Positions 49,933-60,232 are shown, counted from the first letter of the stretch. The stretch is DNA of 64,000 nucleotides from Pseudemcibacter sp038106445 (GCA_038106445.1 JAYODU010000005.1:89162-153161); one strand, 5' to 3'. The notes: a model not told the origin generated them from the letters alone. Translations and numbers: made by a program.

Positions 49933-51707
49933 AGTGGCCAAACCAGAGTAATCATTGGTAGCGCAACAAGCGTAATTATACCCTCAAGCGGCAGGCCCAT
50001 GCGCCAGTAATCGCCGAATTTGTATCCACCCGGCCCCATGATCAGCGCATTGTTTTTATGACCGATTGGGGTCAGAAACGCACAGGAACTGGATACTGCT
50101 ACTGCCATTAAAAAACTATCAGGATTAGCATTTAAACTTTCAGCCATGCTTACGGCGATCGGTGCCATCATGACGGCGGTTGCAACATTATTCATTAAAT
50201 CCGATAATGTCATGGTGACGATAAAAAGAACCGCCAGGACAAAGAAGGCGGAATACCCTTCGGACAAGTTTAAAATCCCGGCGGCGATCAGGTCGGTTGT
50301 ACCAGTTGTTTCAAGTGCGCCACCGATGGGTATCATTGATCCTACAAGAACAATAACCGGCCAATCTATTGTGTTATAAAGGTCGCGAAGCGGAATAATA
50401 TTAAAAAGCACCATACCCAAAGCCGCAATGGCGAGTGAAATGGTAAGCCCTGTAATTCCCGTTGCAGCAGCACCGATGGCCCCGGCAATTAGTAAAATGG
50501 CTATCCATGCATGACGGCGCTTTCCAATTGCGATGCCCCGTTCAGCAAGCGGCAGCAACCCCAATCGGTCCATAGATTTGGTCATGCTGTCATTATCACC
50601 CTGAAGCAATAAAATATCCCCTGCATGAAATACAAGTTTATGAAGGGCTTGGTTGATGCTTTCGCCCTGACGGGATACACCCAAAAGATTAAGAGCAGAT
50701 CTTGATTTAAGTCTGATTTCACCAATTTTTCTCCCGATAATGCGGCTATCTGCGGAAACAACGGCTTCCTGCAGGGCAACATCTGCATTTGAAAAGAGTG
50801 ACTTGTCATAATCGCCGCCCTTTATTTCAAGCCCAAGCTTATGGGCGAATTCATCAAGGCCCTTCGGTCCGGTTTTAAGAATGATTATGTCGTTTTCTTC
50901 AATGATCCGGGTGCGGCTAAGGCGCAATATGCGTTTTTCATTTTGAATTAAGCCCGCAACACGGACATCACAACTATCGGCGATGTTATCAATGTCTTTT
51001 ACTGTTTGTCCAATAGCGCTTGACCCTTCCGGCACAAGGACTTCTGCAACATAGTCATCAATATCATAAAGATCATCGGTAGCAGATTTTGCCTTTCTGT
51101 CCTTGGGCAGAAGACGCCAGCCGACGAGCCCCAAGAATATGACGCCCACAATGGCAACTGCGGCACCTACAGGTGAAAAATCAAACATTGAAAATGGTTC
51201 ACCAGCCACGGTTTCGCGGTAGTGGGCGATAACGATGTTTGGTGGTGTGCCGATAAGGGTGATTAATCCCCCCAGAATTGATCCGAATGAAAGTGGCATA
51301 AGAAGAAGAGCGGGGGATCTGTCAACCTTCTTCGCGCTGTCAATAGTGGCAGGCATCAGAAGCGCAAGTGCCGCAACATTATTCATCATGGCGGACAAAA
51401 CGGCTGAAAAACCGGACATGATGGAAATCTGAAAGAACAGGTTTTTTACGGGCGGTACGACAATATGTGCAATACGGTCAATAACGCCGGAAACGGCGAG
51501 GCCCGAACTGATCACCAGAACGGCAGCAACCGTTATCACAGCAGGGTGGGAAAAACCATTAAACGCATTTTTAGGTGTAATGACACCAGCAATCACACTT
51601 ACCATTAATGCGCTGAAGGCCAAAACGTCATAACGCCAGCGCCCCCAAAGGAAAAAAATAAATACTCCGGTTAGAATAAAAACAATACTTAATTGTTCTT
51701 CGGTCAC
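49929..51707 (-). CDS. SLC13-family anion permease with two RCK_C (TrkA-C) domains
   Basis: The 592-residue membrane protein has two blocks of membrane segments (residues 1–200 and 390–592) around a cytoplasmic region with two TrkA-C domains (EVLVPEGSSAIGQTVKDID … DIIILKTG; AVVSADSRIIGRKIGEIRLKSRSALNLLG … LLLQGDND). SNNVA-like motifs occur in both halves (MNNVAALALLMPA; LMNNVATAVMMAP). This architecture is found in divalent anion or sulfate transporters. It lies next to a rhodanese gene, which would fit a sulfur compound as cargo; that is inference. Confidence 0.88.
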   Translation of the reverse strand: MTEEQLSIVFILTGVFIFFLWGRWRYDVLAFSALMVSVIAGVITPKNAFNGFSHPAVITVAAVLVISSGLAVSGVIDRIAHIVVPPVKNLFFQISIMSGFSAVLSAMMNNVAALALLMPATIDSAKKVDRSPALLLMPLSFGSILGGLITLIGTPPNIVIAHYRETVAGEPFSMFDFSPVGAAVAIVGVIFLGLVGWRLLPKDRKAKSATDDLYDIDDYVAEVLVPEGSSAIGQTVKDIDNIADSCDVRVAGLIQNEKRILRLSRTRIIEENDIIILKTGPKGLDEFAHKLGLEIKGGDYDKSLFSNADVALQEAVVSADSRIIGRKIGEIRLKSRSALNLLGVSRQGESINQALHKLVFHAGDILLLQGDNDSMTKSMDRLGLLPLAERGIAIGKRRHAWIAILLIAGAIGAAATGITGLTISLAIAALGMVLFNIIPLRDLYNTIDWPVIVLVGSMIPIGGALETTGTTDLIAAGILNLSEGYSAFFVLAVLFIVTMTLSDLMNNVATAVMMAPIAVSMAESLNANPDSFLMAVAVSSSCAFLTPIGHKNNALIMGPGGYKFGDYWRMGLPLEGIITLVALPMITLVWPL

Positions 51708-51844
51708 TAATCTCCCCTTATTTTTTTATCTAATAAATATTTCCCTATAAATCCTTAAAAATAATGCTAGGGTACTAACAATAAAAATAAAATAAAAAAT
51801 AGGATGTTAAGCTTAAACCAAGCAAGCAGTAAGGGACAAGGTTT

Positions 51845-53377
51845 ATGATCGAAAAATATTCGATGCTGTTAATATATTTAGTGGTGTTGATATTACTTAG
51901 CATGTTCGCTGCCAAACGCGTAAGGGATATTAGAGGCTATATCACCGGCAATAAAACGCTTGGATATTGGGTTGCAGCCTTTTCAGCGCAGGCAACCGGT
52001 GAAAGTGCATGGTTATTACTTGGTGTAACCGGTATGGGGGCGATGGTTGGCTTCAGTGCCTACTGGATTGTTGTTGGTGAATTATTCGGAGTCTGGGTTG
52101 CTTGGTTCCTGATGGCGGAAAGATACAAGAAGCTTACCGATAAATATGACAGTATCACGATGACAGATTATCTGGTAAGCCGATTTCGCGTTACAAATCA
52201 TACGCTCAGACTTGTTGCGTCAATTTCACTCGCGTCTTTTATCCTAATTTACATTAGCGCACAAATTGATGCGACAGGGTCCGCCTTTGAAAGATTCCTT
52301 GACTGGGATTATCACACCGGTGCGGCTGTCGGTTTTCTCATTGTCGTTATTTACAGTGTTATTGGCGGCTTTATTGCTGTTGCCTGGACTGACATGTTCC
52401 AGGGTGCTGTCATGGTCATTAGTCTTGTTGCGCTTCCACTTTCCGCATACTTAATGCTTGGGCCTTCCGATCAGGTTTATAACACTTTAAATGGTATTGA
52501 TCCCGGTCTTGTAAATATTTGGGGTAATGGGGGACTGACCCCAATGAATTTTGCAATCGTACTGGGGATGATGTTAATCGGCTTAGGATTTATGGGTTCC
52601 CCTCAGGTTTTTGCCCGTTTTCTTTCGGTAAAAAATCTTGAAGAAATTCGTCGTGGTCGATGGGTGGCAATGCTTTTCACATTCCTTGTAGATGCATCAG
52701 CAGTAAGTATAGGTGTTCTTGGGCGTTATCTTTTTACAGAAGCAGGAACCGATCCCGCTATGGTTCTAGGAAATGGGGCACAGAATGTATTGCCGACCCT
52801 GGTGGAATATGTATTTCCATTAATTCTGGTTGGTCTTTATGTTGCGGCTGTACTGTCTGCTATCATGTCAACCGTTTCATCATTGCTAATTGTTGCAGCG
52901 GGATCAATCACACATGATATATACCGTAAGATGTTCAATGAAAAACTGGATGGTGATAAGTCGGCACAAATATCAAGGCTGATAACGGTTATTTATGCTG
53001 TTTTGGCGCTTTGTATTGCAATCACAGTCTCCTTTTTATCACCCAGCCGCACCATTTTCTGGTTTGTAATATTTGGCTGGTCGGGGATCGCAGCTACATT
53101 TTGCCCTATGGTTATTATGTCACTGTTCTGGAAAGGATTTACGGCGCGTGGCGCAATTGCATCCATGCTTGCGGGCTTCATCATGACGATACTGGCAAAG
53201 TTTGTCTTTTCGGAAATGGATGGGATAGGGCCTTATTTCGTCGCAATGGAAACCATGCCACCAGCATTTTTATTTTCATTTATCGTTGGTTATATTGTAA
53301 GTATTATGAAACCGGATAAAAAACTGGCACGGGAATATGAAGAAGATTTAAAAATAATTGATAGTAGGGAAGGATAA
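51845..53377 (+). CDS. sodium:solute symporter (SSS family, PutP-like)
   Basis: The 510-residue inner-membrane transporter has about 13 membrane segments. TGESAWLLLGVTGMG near residue 58 and GFMGSPQVFARFLSVKN near residue 242 resemble the proline symporter PutP, as does ITHDIYRKMF. Likely cargo is proline or another amino acid driven by sodium. It is followed after three bases by a Tat-exported PLP enzyme, so the pair may import a product of that enzyme. Confidence 0.9.
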   Translation: MIEKYSMLLIYLVVLILLSMFAAKRVRDIRGYITGNKTLGYWVAAFSAQATGESAWLLLGVTGMGAMVGFSAYWIVVGELFGVWVAWFLMAERYKKLTDKYDSITMTDYLVSRFRVTNHTLRLVASISLASFILIYISAQIDATGSAFERFLDWDYHTGAAVGFLIVVIYSVIGGFIAVAWTDMFQGAVMVISLVALPLSAYLMLGPSDQVYNTLNGIDPGLVNIWGNGGLTPMNFAIVLGMMLIGLGFMGSPQVFARFLSVKNLEEIRRGRWVAMLFTFLVDASAVSIGVLGRYLFTEAGTDPAMVLGNGAQNVLPTLVEYVFPLILVGLYVAAVLSAIMSTVSSLLIVAAGSITHDIYRKMFNEKLDGDKSAQISRLITVIYAVLALCIAITVSFLSPSRTIFWFVIFGWSGIAATFCPMVIMSLFWKGFTARGAIASMLAGFIMTILAKFVFSEMDGIGPYFVAMETMPPAFLFSFIVGYIVSIMKPDKKLAREYEEDLKIIDSREG

Positions 53378-53380
53378 ATA

Positions 53381-54661
53381 ATGGACAGACGAGATTTTAT
53401 GCAAACAACTGCGGCACTTGCGGGATTAACACTTGCCGGGGGGGCTATTACGGCCTGTGCGCAGGAAAGTATGGATAAAGACAGTGAAGCATACTGGCAG
53501 ACAATAATCAATCAGTACAAGGTCACGGATGAATTTATCAATTTGAATGCGGGGCATTGGGGCATTATGTCCGAACCCGTGCGTGCAGCATTTGCAGAGC
53601 ATACTGCTTTCATTAACGCCTATAGTTCCTATTATGTTGGGCACGGAAGATCTGCGATCCCGAGTGCCCGGAATTATAATGTTGAACGGATTGAAATTCT
53701 TGGCATGCTGGCTGAAAAACTGGGTGTTCAGGTTGATGAACTTGCCTTTACACGTGGCGCAACGGAATCGATGCAGTTGCTAATCAGTGGCTACAATAAA
53801 ATCGAACCCGGCGATACCGTAATTTATGCGGATTCAGCCTATTACAGTATGGCTGCGGAAATGCGTCACTTGGAAGTTTACCGCAAGGCAAATGTTGTGC
53901 AACTCAAAATGCCTGATCCGGTGGAATTTCAGCAATCAATTGATCTTTTTGAAGAAGCATTAAAAAATAATCCCAGAACAAAATTGATTTTGCTTACGCA
54001 CATGGCTAACCGCACGGGTGTTATTCTTCCTATCAAGGAAATAGCAGAAATGGCGCGTGGGTACGGCGCAGATGTGATTGTTGATATGGCCCACAGCTGG
54101 GGACAACTTGATTTTAATTTTGTTGATCAGGGTGTTGATTTTGTAGGGTTTAATCTTCATAAATGGATTGGTGCGCCACTGGGCGTTGGGCTTATGTACA
54201 TCAAGAAAAGTCGGATGCTTGACATTGATACCAAAAGTAGTAAAGGACCACCCGGGAATGATGATATTGATAATCGTGTCCAAACAGGAACCATGAACCT
54301 CGCAGCTGTAATGAGTGTTCGTGATGCATTAAATTTCGTGAATAATATTGGTATCGAGCATATCGATAAACGTTTCCGCGCTCTACGTCACCGATGGGTA
54401 CAGCATTTTGTTGATGATGACAGGGTTGATATTTTAAGCCCTGAAGACCCTCGCATGCATTGCGGTCTTACATCATTCCGTATAAATGCACATCCGGATC
54501 CGAGGGCACTTGGACGTCAGTTATTAACGGATTATGCTATTAATGCGTCAGCTATTCCCGAATATAATGGTATCCGTGTGGCGCCGGGGTTTTATAGTTC
54601 GATGTCGGATTTGGATGCACTTGTGGCCGCAATAAAAGAAATAGCAACCAGCTTGGAATAA
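53381..54661 (+). CDS. Tat-exported class V aminotransferase-like PLP enzyme (copy B)
   Basis: The 426-residue protein begins MDRRDFMQTTAALAGLTLAGG and has AITAC at residues 22–26, so it looks like a Tat-exported lipoprotein. The fold-type I PLP core shows LAFTRGATESMQLL, VIVDMAHSWGQLDF and GFNLHKWIGAPLGVG with Lys261. It is similar to copy C throughout and more distantly to copy A. The closest described reactions are those of isopenicillin-N epimerase-like enzymes, but the substrate is not predictable. It is adjacent to a PutP-like symporter. Confidence 0.87.
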   Translation: MDRRDFMQTTAALAGLTLAGGAITACAQESMDKDSEAYWQTIINQYKVTDEFINLNAGHWGIMSEPVRAAFAEHTAFINAYSSYYVGHGRSAIPSARNYNVERIEILGMLAEKLGVQVDELAFTRGATESMQLLISGYNKIEPGDTVIYADSAYYSMAAEMRHLEVYRKANVVQLKMPDPVEFQQSIDLFEEALKNNPRTKLILLTHMANRTGVILPIKEIAEMARGYGADVIVDMAHSWGQLDFNFVDQGVDFVGFNLHKWIGAPLGVGLMYIKKSRMLDIDTKSSKGPPGNDDIDNRVQTGTMNLAAVMSVRDALNFVNNIGIEHIDKRFRALRHRWVQHFVDDDRVDILSPEDPRMHCGLTSFRINAHPDPRALGRQLLTDYAINASAIPEYNGIRVAPGFYSSMSDLDALVAAIKEIATSLE

Positions 54662-54662
54662 A

Positions 54663-55931
54663 ATGATGCAAAGAAGAGAATTTCTGATTTCCACTGCTAC
54701 TGTTACGGCTTTGTCGGTTGCAAATATTCCTGTTATTAGTTTTGCGCAAGTGTTTCGTGACGCAACTGATGAAAATTTCTGGAATATTGTGCGCCGTCAA
54801 TATGATGTGACAGATAAAATTACCAATCTGGAGGCCGGGTATTGGGGTATCATGTCTATTCCAGTGACACAGGCTTATATAAAGAACACCCATTTTGTTA
54901 ATCAGAACAGCTCTTATTATGTGCGAAGGCAGTATGGTGATGATTATAATAAAATCATTGCCAGACTGGCAGCCAAGCTTGGTGTAGGTGAAGATGAATT
55001 GGTACTTACCCGAAATGCGAGTGAGGCGTTATCAAGTCTGATCAACGGTTATAGCAAGCTTTCACCCGGAGATACGGTGATTTATGCCGACCAGGATTAT
55101 GGCAGTATGCAGTCGGAAATGCGCTATTTGAAAAAATATCGCGGTGTTGATGTGGTGGACATCACCATTCCGGAACCTGCGTCGTATCAGGCCGTGATTG
55201 ATGCTTATAAAAAAGCACTTGATGATCATCCAAAATGCAAGATGATCCTTCTAACACACGTCAGTAACCGAACCGGGATAATCACACCGGTAAAGGAAAT
55301 CGCTGCTATGTGTAAGGAACGCGGTGTCGATGTAATTCTTGATGCGGCCCATAGTTGGGGACAATTTGAATTTGATCTTCAGGATCTTGGGGTCGATTTT
55401 ATCGGCTTTAACATGCATAAATGGATCGGGGTGCCTCTTGGGGTCGGTCTTCTTTATATCCGTAAAAACAGGATATTGGATATTGATCCGCTTCGCGGTG
55501 AAGCAGGGCAGGAAAATAATAATATCAGAACCCGTATTCATACAGGCACTGTTAATTTTGCCTCGGTCCTTACTATACCGGATGCTCTGGACTTTAGGGA
55601 AAATATAGGACAGAAAAATATCGAAAACAGACTGCGTTCACTAAGAAATCAATGGGTAAATCCTGTACGTAACAATGACAAGGTCGAAGTACTTACACCA
55701 GATGATGAACGTATGTATGCCGGGATTACGTCTTTCAGGATCAAAGGGAAGGGGTCTTATCAGGAAAATGCGGATCTGATGAAATTACTCCATGAAAAGT
55801 ATGGTATATTTACGGTGGCAATTGGCGGGCTTGCCAATGGTGGTGGTATCAGGGTTAGTCCGTCACTCTATAATACACGCGAAGATATGGATAAACTGGC
55901 AGCGGCGATAAAAGATATCACCGCTTCTTAG
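54663..55931 (+). CDS. Tat-exported class V aminotransferase-like PLP enzyme (copy C)
   Basis: This 422-residue tandem paralogue of copy B starts one base after it. The signal is RREFLISTATVTALSVANIPVISFA, of twin-arginine type without a lipobox. The core has LVLTRNASEALSSL, VILDAAHSWGQFEF and GFNMHKWIGVPLGVG with Lys253. Divergence between B and C is clearly older than a recent duplication. Functions may differ in substrate or in soluble versus anchored location. Confidence 0.87.
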   Translation: MMQRREFLISTATVTALSVANIPVISFAQVFRDATDENFWNIVRRQYDVTDKITNLEAGYWGIMSIPVTQAYIKNTHFVNQNSSYYVRRQYGDDYNKIIARLAAKLGVGEDELVLTRNASEALSSLINGYSKLSPGDTVIYADQDYGSMQSEMRYLKKYRGVDVVDITIPEPASYQAVIDAYKKALDDHPKCKMILLTHVSNRTGIITPVKEIAAMCKERGVDVILDAAHSWGQFEFDLQDLGVDFIGFNMHKWIGVPLGVGLLYIRKNRILDIDPLRGEAGQENNNIRTRIHTGTVNFASVLTIPDALDFRENIGQKNIENRLRSLRNQWVNPVRNNDKVEVLTPDDERMYAGITSFRIKGKGSYQENADLMKLLHEKYGIFTVAIGGLANGGGIRVSPSLYNTREDMDKLAAAIKDITAS

Positions 55932-55980
55932 ATTTTATTTTGTAGTGTCCATTGCTAACTTGGTAAGCCAAGGATGTGAT

Positions 55981-56202
55981 CTATTCACTTCCCGGATAAA
56001 GCAGTTTGTCGAGGCATACAACAACATATTTTGTCATTGCATCATCAACATTTGCCTGACTTGCACCTTTCCATGCATTCTTGGCTTCTTCATATGATGG
56101 AAAAATGCCGACGGTATGTAGATATTTCGTATTTACAAAATTTGTGGTTCTCGGATCCGACACCTTACCGCCGAATACCAAATATAATTGGCCATCTGTC
56201 AT
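55981..56202 (-). CDS. DUF4170 small protein
   Basis: The 73-residue cytoplasmic protein has the DUF4170 pattern LYLVFGGKVSDPRTTNFVN, followed by VGIFPSYEEAKNAWKGASQANVDDA. It is a small family seen mainly in alphaproteobacteria, with no known role. It is the last gene of a leftward group with mlaC. Confidence 0.88.
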   Translation of the reverse strand: MTDGQLYLVFGGKVSDPRTTNFVNTKYLHTVGIFPSYEEAKNAWKGASQANVDDAMTKYVVVCLDKLLYPGSE

Positions 56203-56232
56203 TATATATTAGTCCCTTAGTTATGGCTTTAT

Positions 56233-56982
56233 TTATGAAGCTGTATTTTCTTCTTCAGCAAAAACGATACCATCAATGATGTCTTTCATATATTGGTTAA
56301 GACCTGATACGCCGCTGCTACTAATGCGCGAGGTAAAATCATCTCTTTGAGTGGCGACAAGGCTTATACCTTCTATTCTGACGTCAATAATTTTAACGTC
56401 TCCATCCTTGTCGGTGCGCACACGCCAATCAACGTCCAACCCTCTATTGTCTCCATTATAAGCTTTGGTTCGAATGAAAATGTCTGATTTTGCATGTGGC
56501 GTTACCGTATCAACTTCAATATGTGTTGTATCAAGTTTTTTAAGGCGCGCAGAATTTACTTTCAAAATAAATTCCGGAAACAATCTGAAATATTCATCAA
56601 GTTCTTCCTTGGTCGCTTTATTACGGTGGCGACTAAGAGTAATACGTGCAATATAATCCACTGCAAACGCGTCATTCAAAATACTGAGGTATTCGCCGAA
56701 TTGCTGCTCATCCGTAAGATCTTTATTGGTAAGTACACCAATCGCTCTTTCTGAAAAAGCTTCGATAAAATCCCGTGCTTTTTGTTGTTCTGCAGGATCT
56801 GTGTTATCTGCGAGTGCATAATTTCCAACTATCTGGCTTACAAACAGAAACAGAGTCATTAGAAAGCTGATAGTTGCTTTTCTAAAGAAATTAGCAGCAC
56901 CTGGATTGATTGTTCCAAATGCATTATTGCTTATCGCTGTCGTATTTTTCATAGTTTTTGCCTTAGTTAGTTTTAAATTCAA
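56233..56982 (-). CDS. mlaC: MlaC-family phospholipid-binding periplasmic protein
   Basis: MlaC ferries phospholipids between the outer-membrane and inner-membrane Mla complexes. The mature part shows ARDFIEAFSERAIGVLTNKDL, FAVDYIARITLSRHR, YFRLFPEFILKVNSARLKKL and WRVRTDKDGDVKIIDVRIEGISL, the family pattern. The predicted 249-residue product has an unusually long leader before the membrane-like segment (to NYALA|DN); ATG 56952 is an alternative start. No mlaA, mlaD, mlaE or mlaF is in the window. Confidence 0.87.
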   Translation of the reverse strand: MNLKLTKAKTMKNTTAISNNAFGTINPGAANFFRKATISFLMTLFLFVSQIVGNYALADNTDPAEQQKARDFIEAFSERAIGVLTNKDLTDEQQFGEYLSILNDAFAVDYIARITLSRHRNKATKEELDEYFRLFPEFILKVNSARLKKLDTTHIEVDTVTPHAKSDIFIRTKAYNGDNRGLDVDWRVRTDKDGDVKIIDVRIEGISLVATQRDDFTSRISSSGVSGLNQYMKDIIDGIVFAEEENTAS

Positions 56983-57038
56983 TATAAAATATGCACTAAA
57001 TCTATGATTAAACTGTATACATTCAAGTATTGTTGTGA

Positions 57039-57422
57039 TTACTTTAATGTTTTCAAATACGCTATTACATCTTCACGGTCTTGCGGTTTTCTAAAGCCTG
57101 CAAAAACCATTTTTCCACGTGATATCACATCGCGTGGTTTTAGTAGGTAAGCATCAAGGGTTGCATCATCCCATGTCAAATCAGCTTCAATTAAGCTTTT
57201 TGAATAACTGTAGCCAGCAAATTGACCAGCTTTAGAGTTATGAACACCAAAAAGGTTAGGGCCGATTTTGGCGTCTCCACCTTGTTCCGCAGTATGGCAA
57301 ATTTTACATTTTTTGTTGAATATATCTTCGCCTGATACCGGATCTCCTTCTGCATTTGCATTTATAGGAAAAGTAAGACCTATAAAGGCTACAGCAGTTA
57401 TAAATTTCAAAAAACTCTTCAT
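57039..57422 (-). CDS. class I c-type cytochrome
   Basis: The 127-residue protein has a signal peptide (to NANA|EG), one haem site CKICH (Cys39, Cys42, His43) and a likely axial Met105 in RGKMVFAGF. The layout is that of cytochrome c2/c550-type electron carriers in the periplasm. It stands 56 bases upstream of mlaC on the same strand but is probably a separate unit. Confidence 0.92.
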   Translation of the reverse strand: MKSFLKFITAVAFIGLTFPINANAEGDPVSGEDIFNKKCKICHTAEQGGDAKIGPNLFGVHNSKAGQFAGYSYSKSLIEADLTWDDATLDAYLLKPRDVISRGKMVFAGFRKPQDREDVIAYLKTLK

Positions 57423-57621
57423 TTTATGTCCTTTTTGTTACTTTGGTGTCTTCTCGCATTGCCATAGCAAAAAAAACAACTGACTACAATTTAAAACTTA
57501 TCAAAATGGCTCAAATCTCTTAATTTTTAAACATGTTACTGATGCCAATTTTATGCGGCAAGATTGTGGCATTTTGCGGATTTTAAGCATTTCAGTGTAA
57601 AACCGTTTTATATCAATATGT

Positions 57622-57635
57622 TATGATATATCATA
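57622..57635. promoter_or_regulatory. 14-bp palindrome in the 359-base gap between divergent genes
   Basis: TATGATATATCATA is a perfect dyad inside the AT-rich region (57423–57781) that separates the cytochrome c gene from the divergent DUF2336 gene. It may be an operator for either. The composition makes chance dyads likely. Nothing else recognisable was seen in this gap. Confidence 0.25.
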
Positions 57636-57781
57636 TTATTGAGAAGTGATGTAAATGCCTGAATTCCAATATTAACGGGTGTTTAACCTTTTTTCTCCAA
57701 AATAGTGTGGTTTGGATTATTTATGAATTGCTCAGAATTTAATTGAAACGGAATTATAGCAATTAAAGGCACTTTAAATAT

Positions 57782-58823
57782 ATGAGTGAAAATTTAAATA
57801 GTGGTGATGTTGCCCGTCTTTTAGAAGAGCCAACTGCAGAGAACAGAGCCGATGCAGCCGTAAAAGTAAGTGCACAATTTACAGCTGGCAACCTGAGCGA
57901 TGCAGAACTCCGGATTGCAGAAGAAATTTTTACAATAATGGTTAAAGACGCCGAAGTACGTGTCCGTGAAGCACTTTCGGAAAGCCTTAAAAATTCAGAC
58001 CGTATTCCCCATGATGTTGCGGTCACACTCGCTAATGACGTAAAAGAAGTTGTATTACCTATGTTGGAATTTTCGGAGGTTTTAACCGACGAGGATCTTG
58101 TAGCAATTATCCAAAGCCAGGACAGTGACAGACAGCAAGCAATAGCATCACGCGCAAACGTCTCATCAGGCCTTGCGGATACAATCGTTGAAAATAGTGT
58201 TGATGCCAGTGTGGTTGCTACTCTTGTTAAAAATGAGGGAGCATCGCTCAAAGAAAACACCATGGATAAGGTGCTAGACAGATATGGTGAGAATGAACAG
58301 GTAAATGTACCACTTGCAAAGAGAACACAACTCTCGATTAAAGTGGCAGAACGGTTGGTAAGTCTGGTTTCTGAAAAAGTTCGTGACCATCTTGTGACAC
58401 ATCACGAAATGTCATCAAATACTGTGATGGAATTATTCTTTAATGCACGGAAAAGAGCGACGGCAACTCTAATTCATGATGGGGATAATGAAAATGGTAT
58501 AGGTGAGCTTGTAGATCAACTTTTTGAAAATGGTAGACTTACACAAACACTTATATTCCGGGCACTTTGTCTGGGTGATGTTATATTCTTTGAACTTGCA
58601 ATGGCTAAACTTGCTGATATTCCAATCGAAAATGCATATATTAATACATGATCGTGGTGATCTTGGGTTAAAAGCGATTTATGAGAAATGTGAACTTTCT
58701 CCTGAATTATTCCCTGTTGTTGAAGTGGCACTGGAAGTATCCCGCGAAATGAATACTTCTGCATCAGAAGATCGGGTGCGTAATAAAAGCCGCATGATTG
58801 AACGTATTCTGACGCGATGTTAA
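57782..58823 (+). pseudogene. DUF2336-domain protein gene with a one-base frameshift near its 3' end
   Basis: The first frame encodes 289 residues of an all-helical DUF2336 protein (DVARLLEEPTAENRADAAVKVSAQF … DAELRIAEEIFTIMVKDAEVRVREALSESL). It ends at TGA 58649–58651 right after IPIENAYINT. The family's C-terminal part continues in another frame (LIHDRGDLGLKAIYEKCELSPELFPVVEVALEVSREM … RMIERIL) to TAA 58821–58823. Dropping one base in 58637–58642 gives ENAYLIHDRGD and restores one long protein of about 346 residues. The family is uncharacterised. A recent mutation or a sequence error would both explain this. Confidence 0.78.
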
Positions 58824-58885
58824 AAAACGGTCGATAGTGAAAGTTTTGAATATTTTATTAAGCAAATAGTTGGTGCCAGGGCCGC

Positions 58886-60232
58886 CTAATTCAAGACGCC
58901 GGGAAGCCAGAGCGCAATTGCCGGAAAAATCATCACAAGCAGTAACCCAAAGATCTGGATAATGATATAGGGGATAGCCCCTTTATAAATATCTTCCATA
59001 CGAACAGATTTGGGCGCAGCACCTTTCATATAAAAAAGTGCAAATCCAAATGGTGGCGTCAAAAAAGACGTCTGCAGGTTAATCGCAACAAGCACAGCAA
59101 ACCAAGGCAGGATATTTGATGGCTCAACATGTCCTGAAAGATCAAGTCCGGATAGGATTGGCATAAAAATAGGAAGTACGATCAACGTAATTTCAATCCA
59201 GTCAAAAAAGAAACCCAGTATAAATACCAGTACCATAATGACGGTTATAATGATCCAAGGACCACCTGAAAAATTGTTCATGAAGTGTATAATAAGATCA
59301 TCACCGCCGAGTGAACGGAAAACATAAGAAAATGCAGTTGCACCAACGAATATTCCAAATATCATGCCAGAAGTTTTAATCGTCTCATCGCACATTTCCC
59401 AAAGTTTCGAGAGGGTCATTTTTTTTCTAATGACTGAAAGCAGTAATGCACCAAATGCACCTACGCCGGATGCTTCAGTTGGTGTTGCAATGCCGGCAAA
59501 TATAGATCCCAACACCAACGTAATAAGAAGAATAGTTGGCAGCAAACTCTTTAATACTGATATCCAATCTACAGGCTCGTTATAATGAACTGCTTCTTCT
59601 GTTTTTGACCGGATATTAACAATAAAAATATAAATCAGATATAGTACTGCCAGCAGCAGACCTGGAACAAGCGCGGTCATAAATAAATCGGTAACTGAAA
59701 TTGATAGCAAATCCCCCATGATCACGAGCATAATACTTGGCGGAATTAAAATCCCAAGTGTTCCGGCCGCAGCGATTGTACCGCTTGCAAATGGTTTTTC
59801 GTAGTTTGCCGCAAGCATTGCTGGAAAGGCCATCATGGTTATCATGACAACACTTGCCCCGATAATACCTGTAGTAGCGGCCATGACCGTACCCAGCAAG
59901 GTGACGGACATGGCAAGTCCGCCGGGCATTCTTCTTGTTAGAATTCTTAAGCTATCCAAAAGTTCGTGTGCTATTCCGCTGCGTTCCAGAATAAGTCCCA
60001 TAAAAACGAACATTGGAACGGCAATCAAAACTATATTTTCCACGACGCCGCCAAAGATGCGGGAATTAATAAGAAAAAATTCCTTAAAATTAAAGATATC
60101 CAAACTCATTCCAATAAGCCCGAAACAAAGGCCCACACCACCTAACACAAATGCAACGGGATAACCGGAAAACAGACACATTACCAGAACAGGAAACATT
60201 AATAAGGGCAGTATATCCATAATAATAGTCAT
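58886..60232 (-). CDS. dctM: TRAP transporter large membrane subunit (DctM)
   Basis: The 448-residue protein has about 12 membrane segments and the DctM pattern VENIVLIAVPMFVFMGLILERSGIA, GTLGILIPPSIMLVIMG, ATPTEASGVGAFGALLL and FFDWIEITLIVLPIFMPIL. It forms the sodium-coupled channel of a TRAP importer. Its ATG overlaps the stop of the small-subunit gene (ATGA). Confidence 0.93.
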   Translation of the reverse strand: MTIIMDILPLLMFPVLVMCLFSGYPVAFVLGGVGLCFGLIGMSLDIFNFKEFFLINSRIFGGVVENIVLIAVPMFVFMGLILERSGIAHELLDSLRILTRRMPGGLAMSVTLLGTVMAATTGIIGASVVMITMMAFPAMLAANYEKPFASGTIAAAGTLGILIPPSIMLVIMGDLLSISVTDLFMTALVPGLLLAVLYLIYIFIVNIRSKTEEAVHYNEPVDWISVLKSLLPTILLITLVLGSIFAGIATPTEASGVGAFGALLLSVIRKKMTLSKLWEMCDETIKTSGMIFGIFVGATAFSYVFRSLGGDDLIIHFMNNFSGGPWIIITVIMVLVFILGFFFDWIEITLIVLPIFMPILSGLDLSGHVEPSNILPWFAVLVAINLQTSFLTPPFGFALFYMKGAAPKSVRMEDIYKGAIPYIIIQIFGLLLVMIFPAIALWLPGVLN

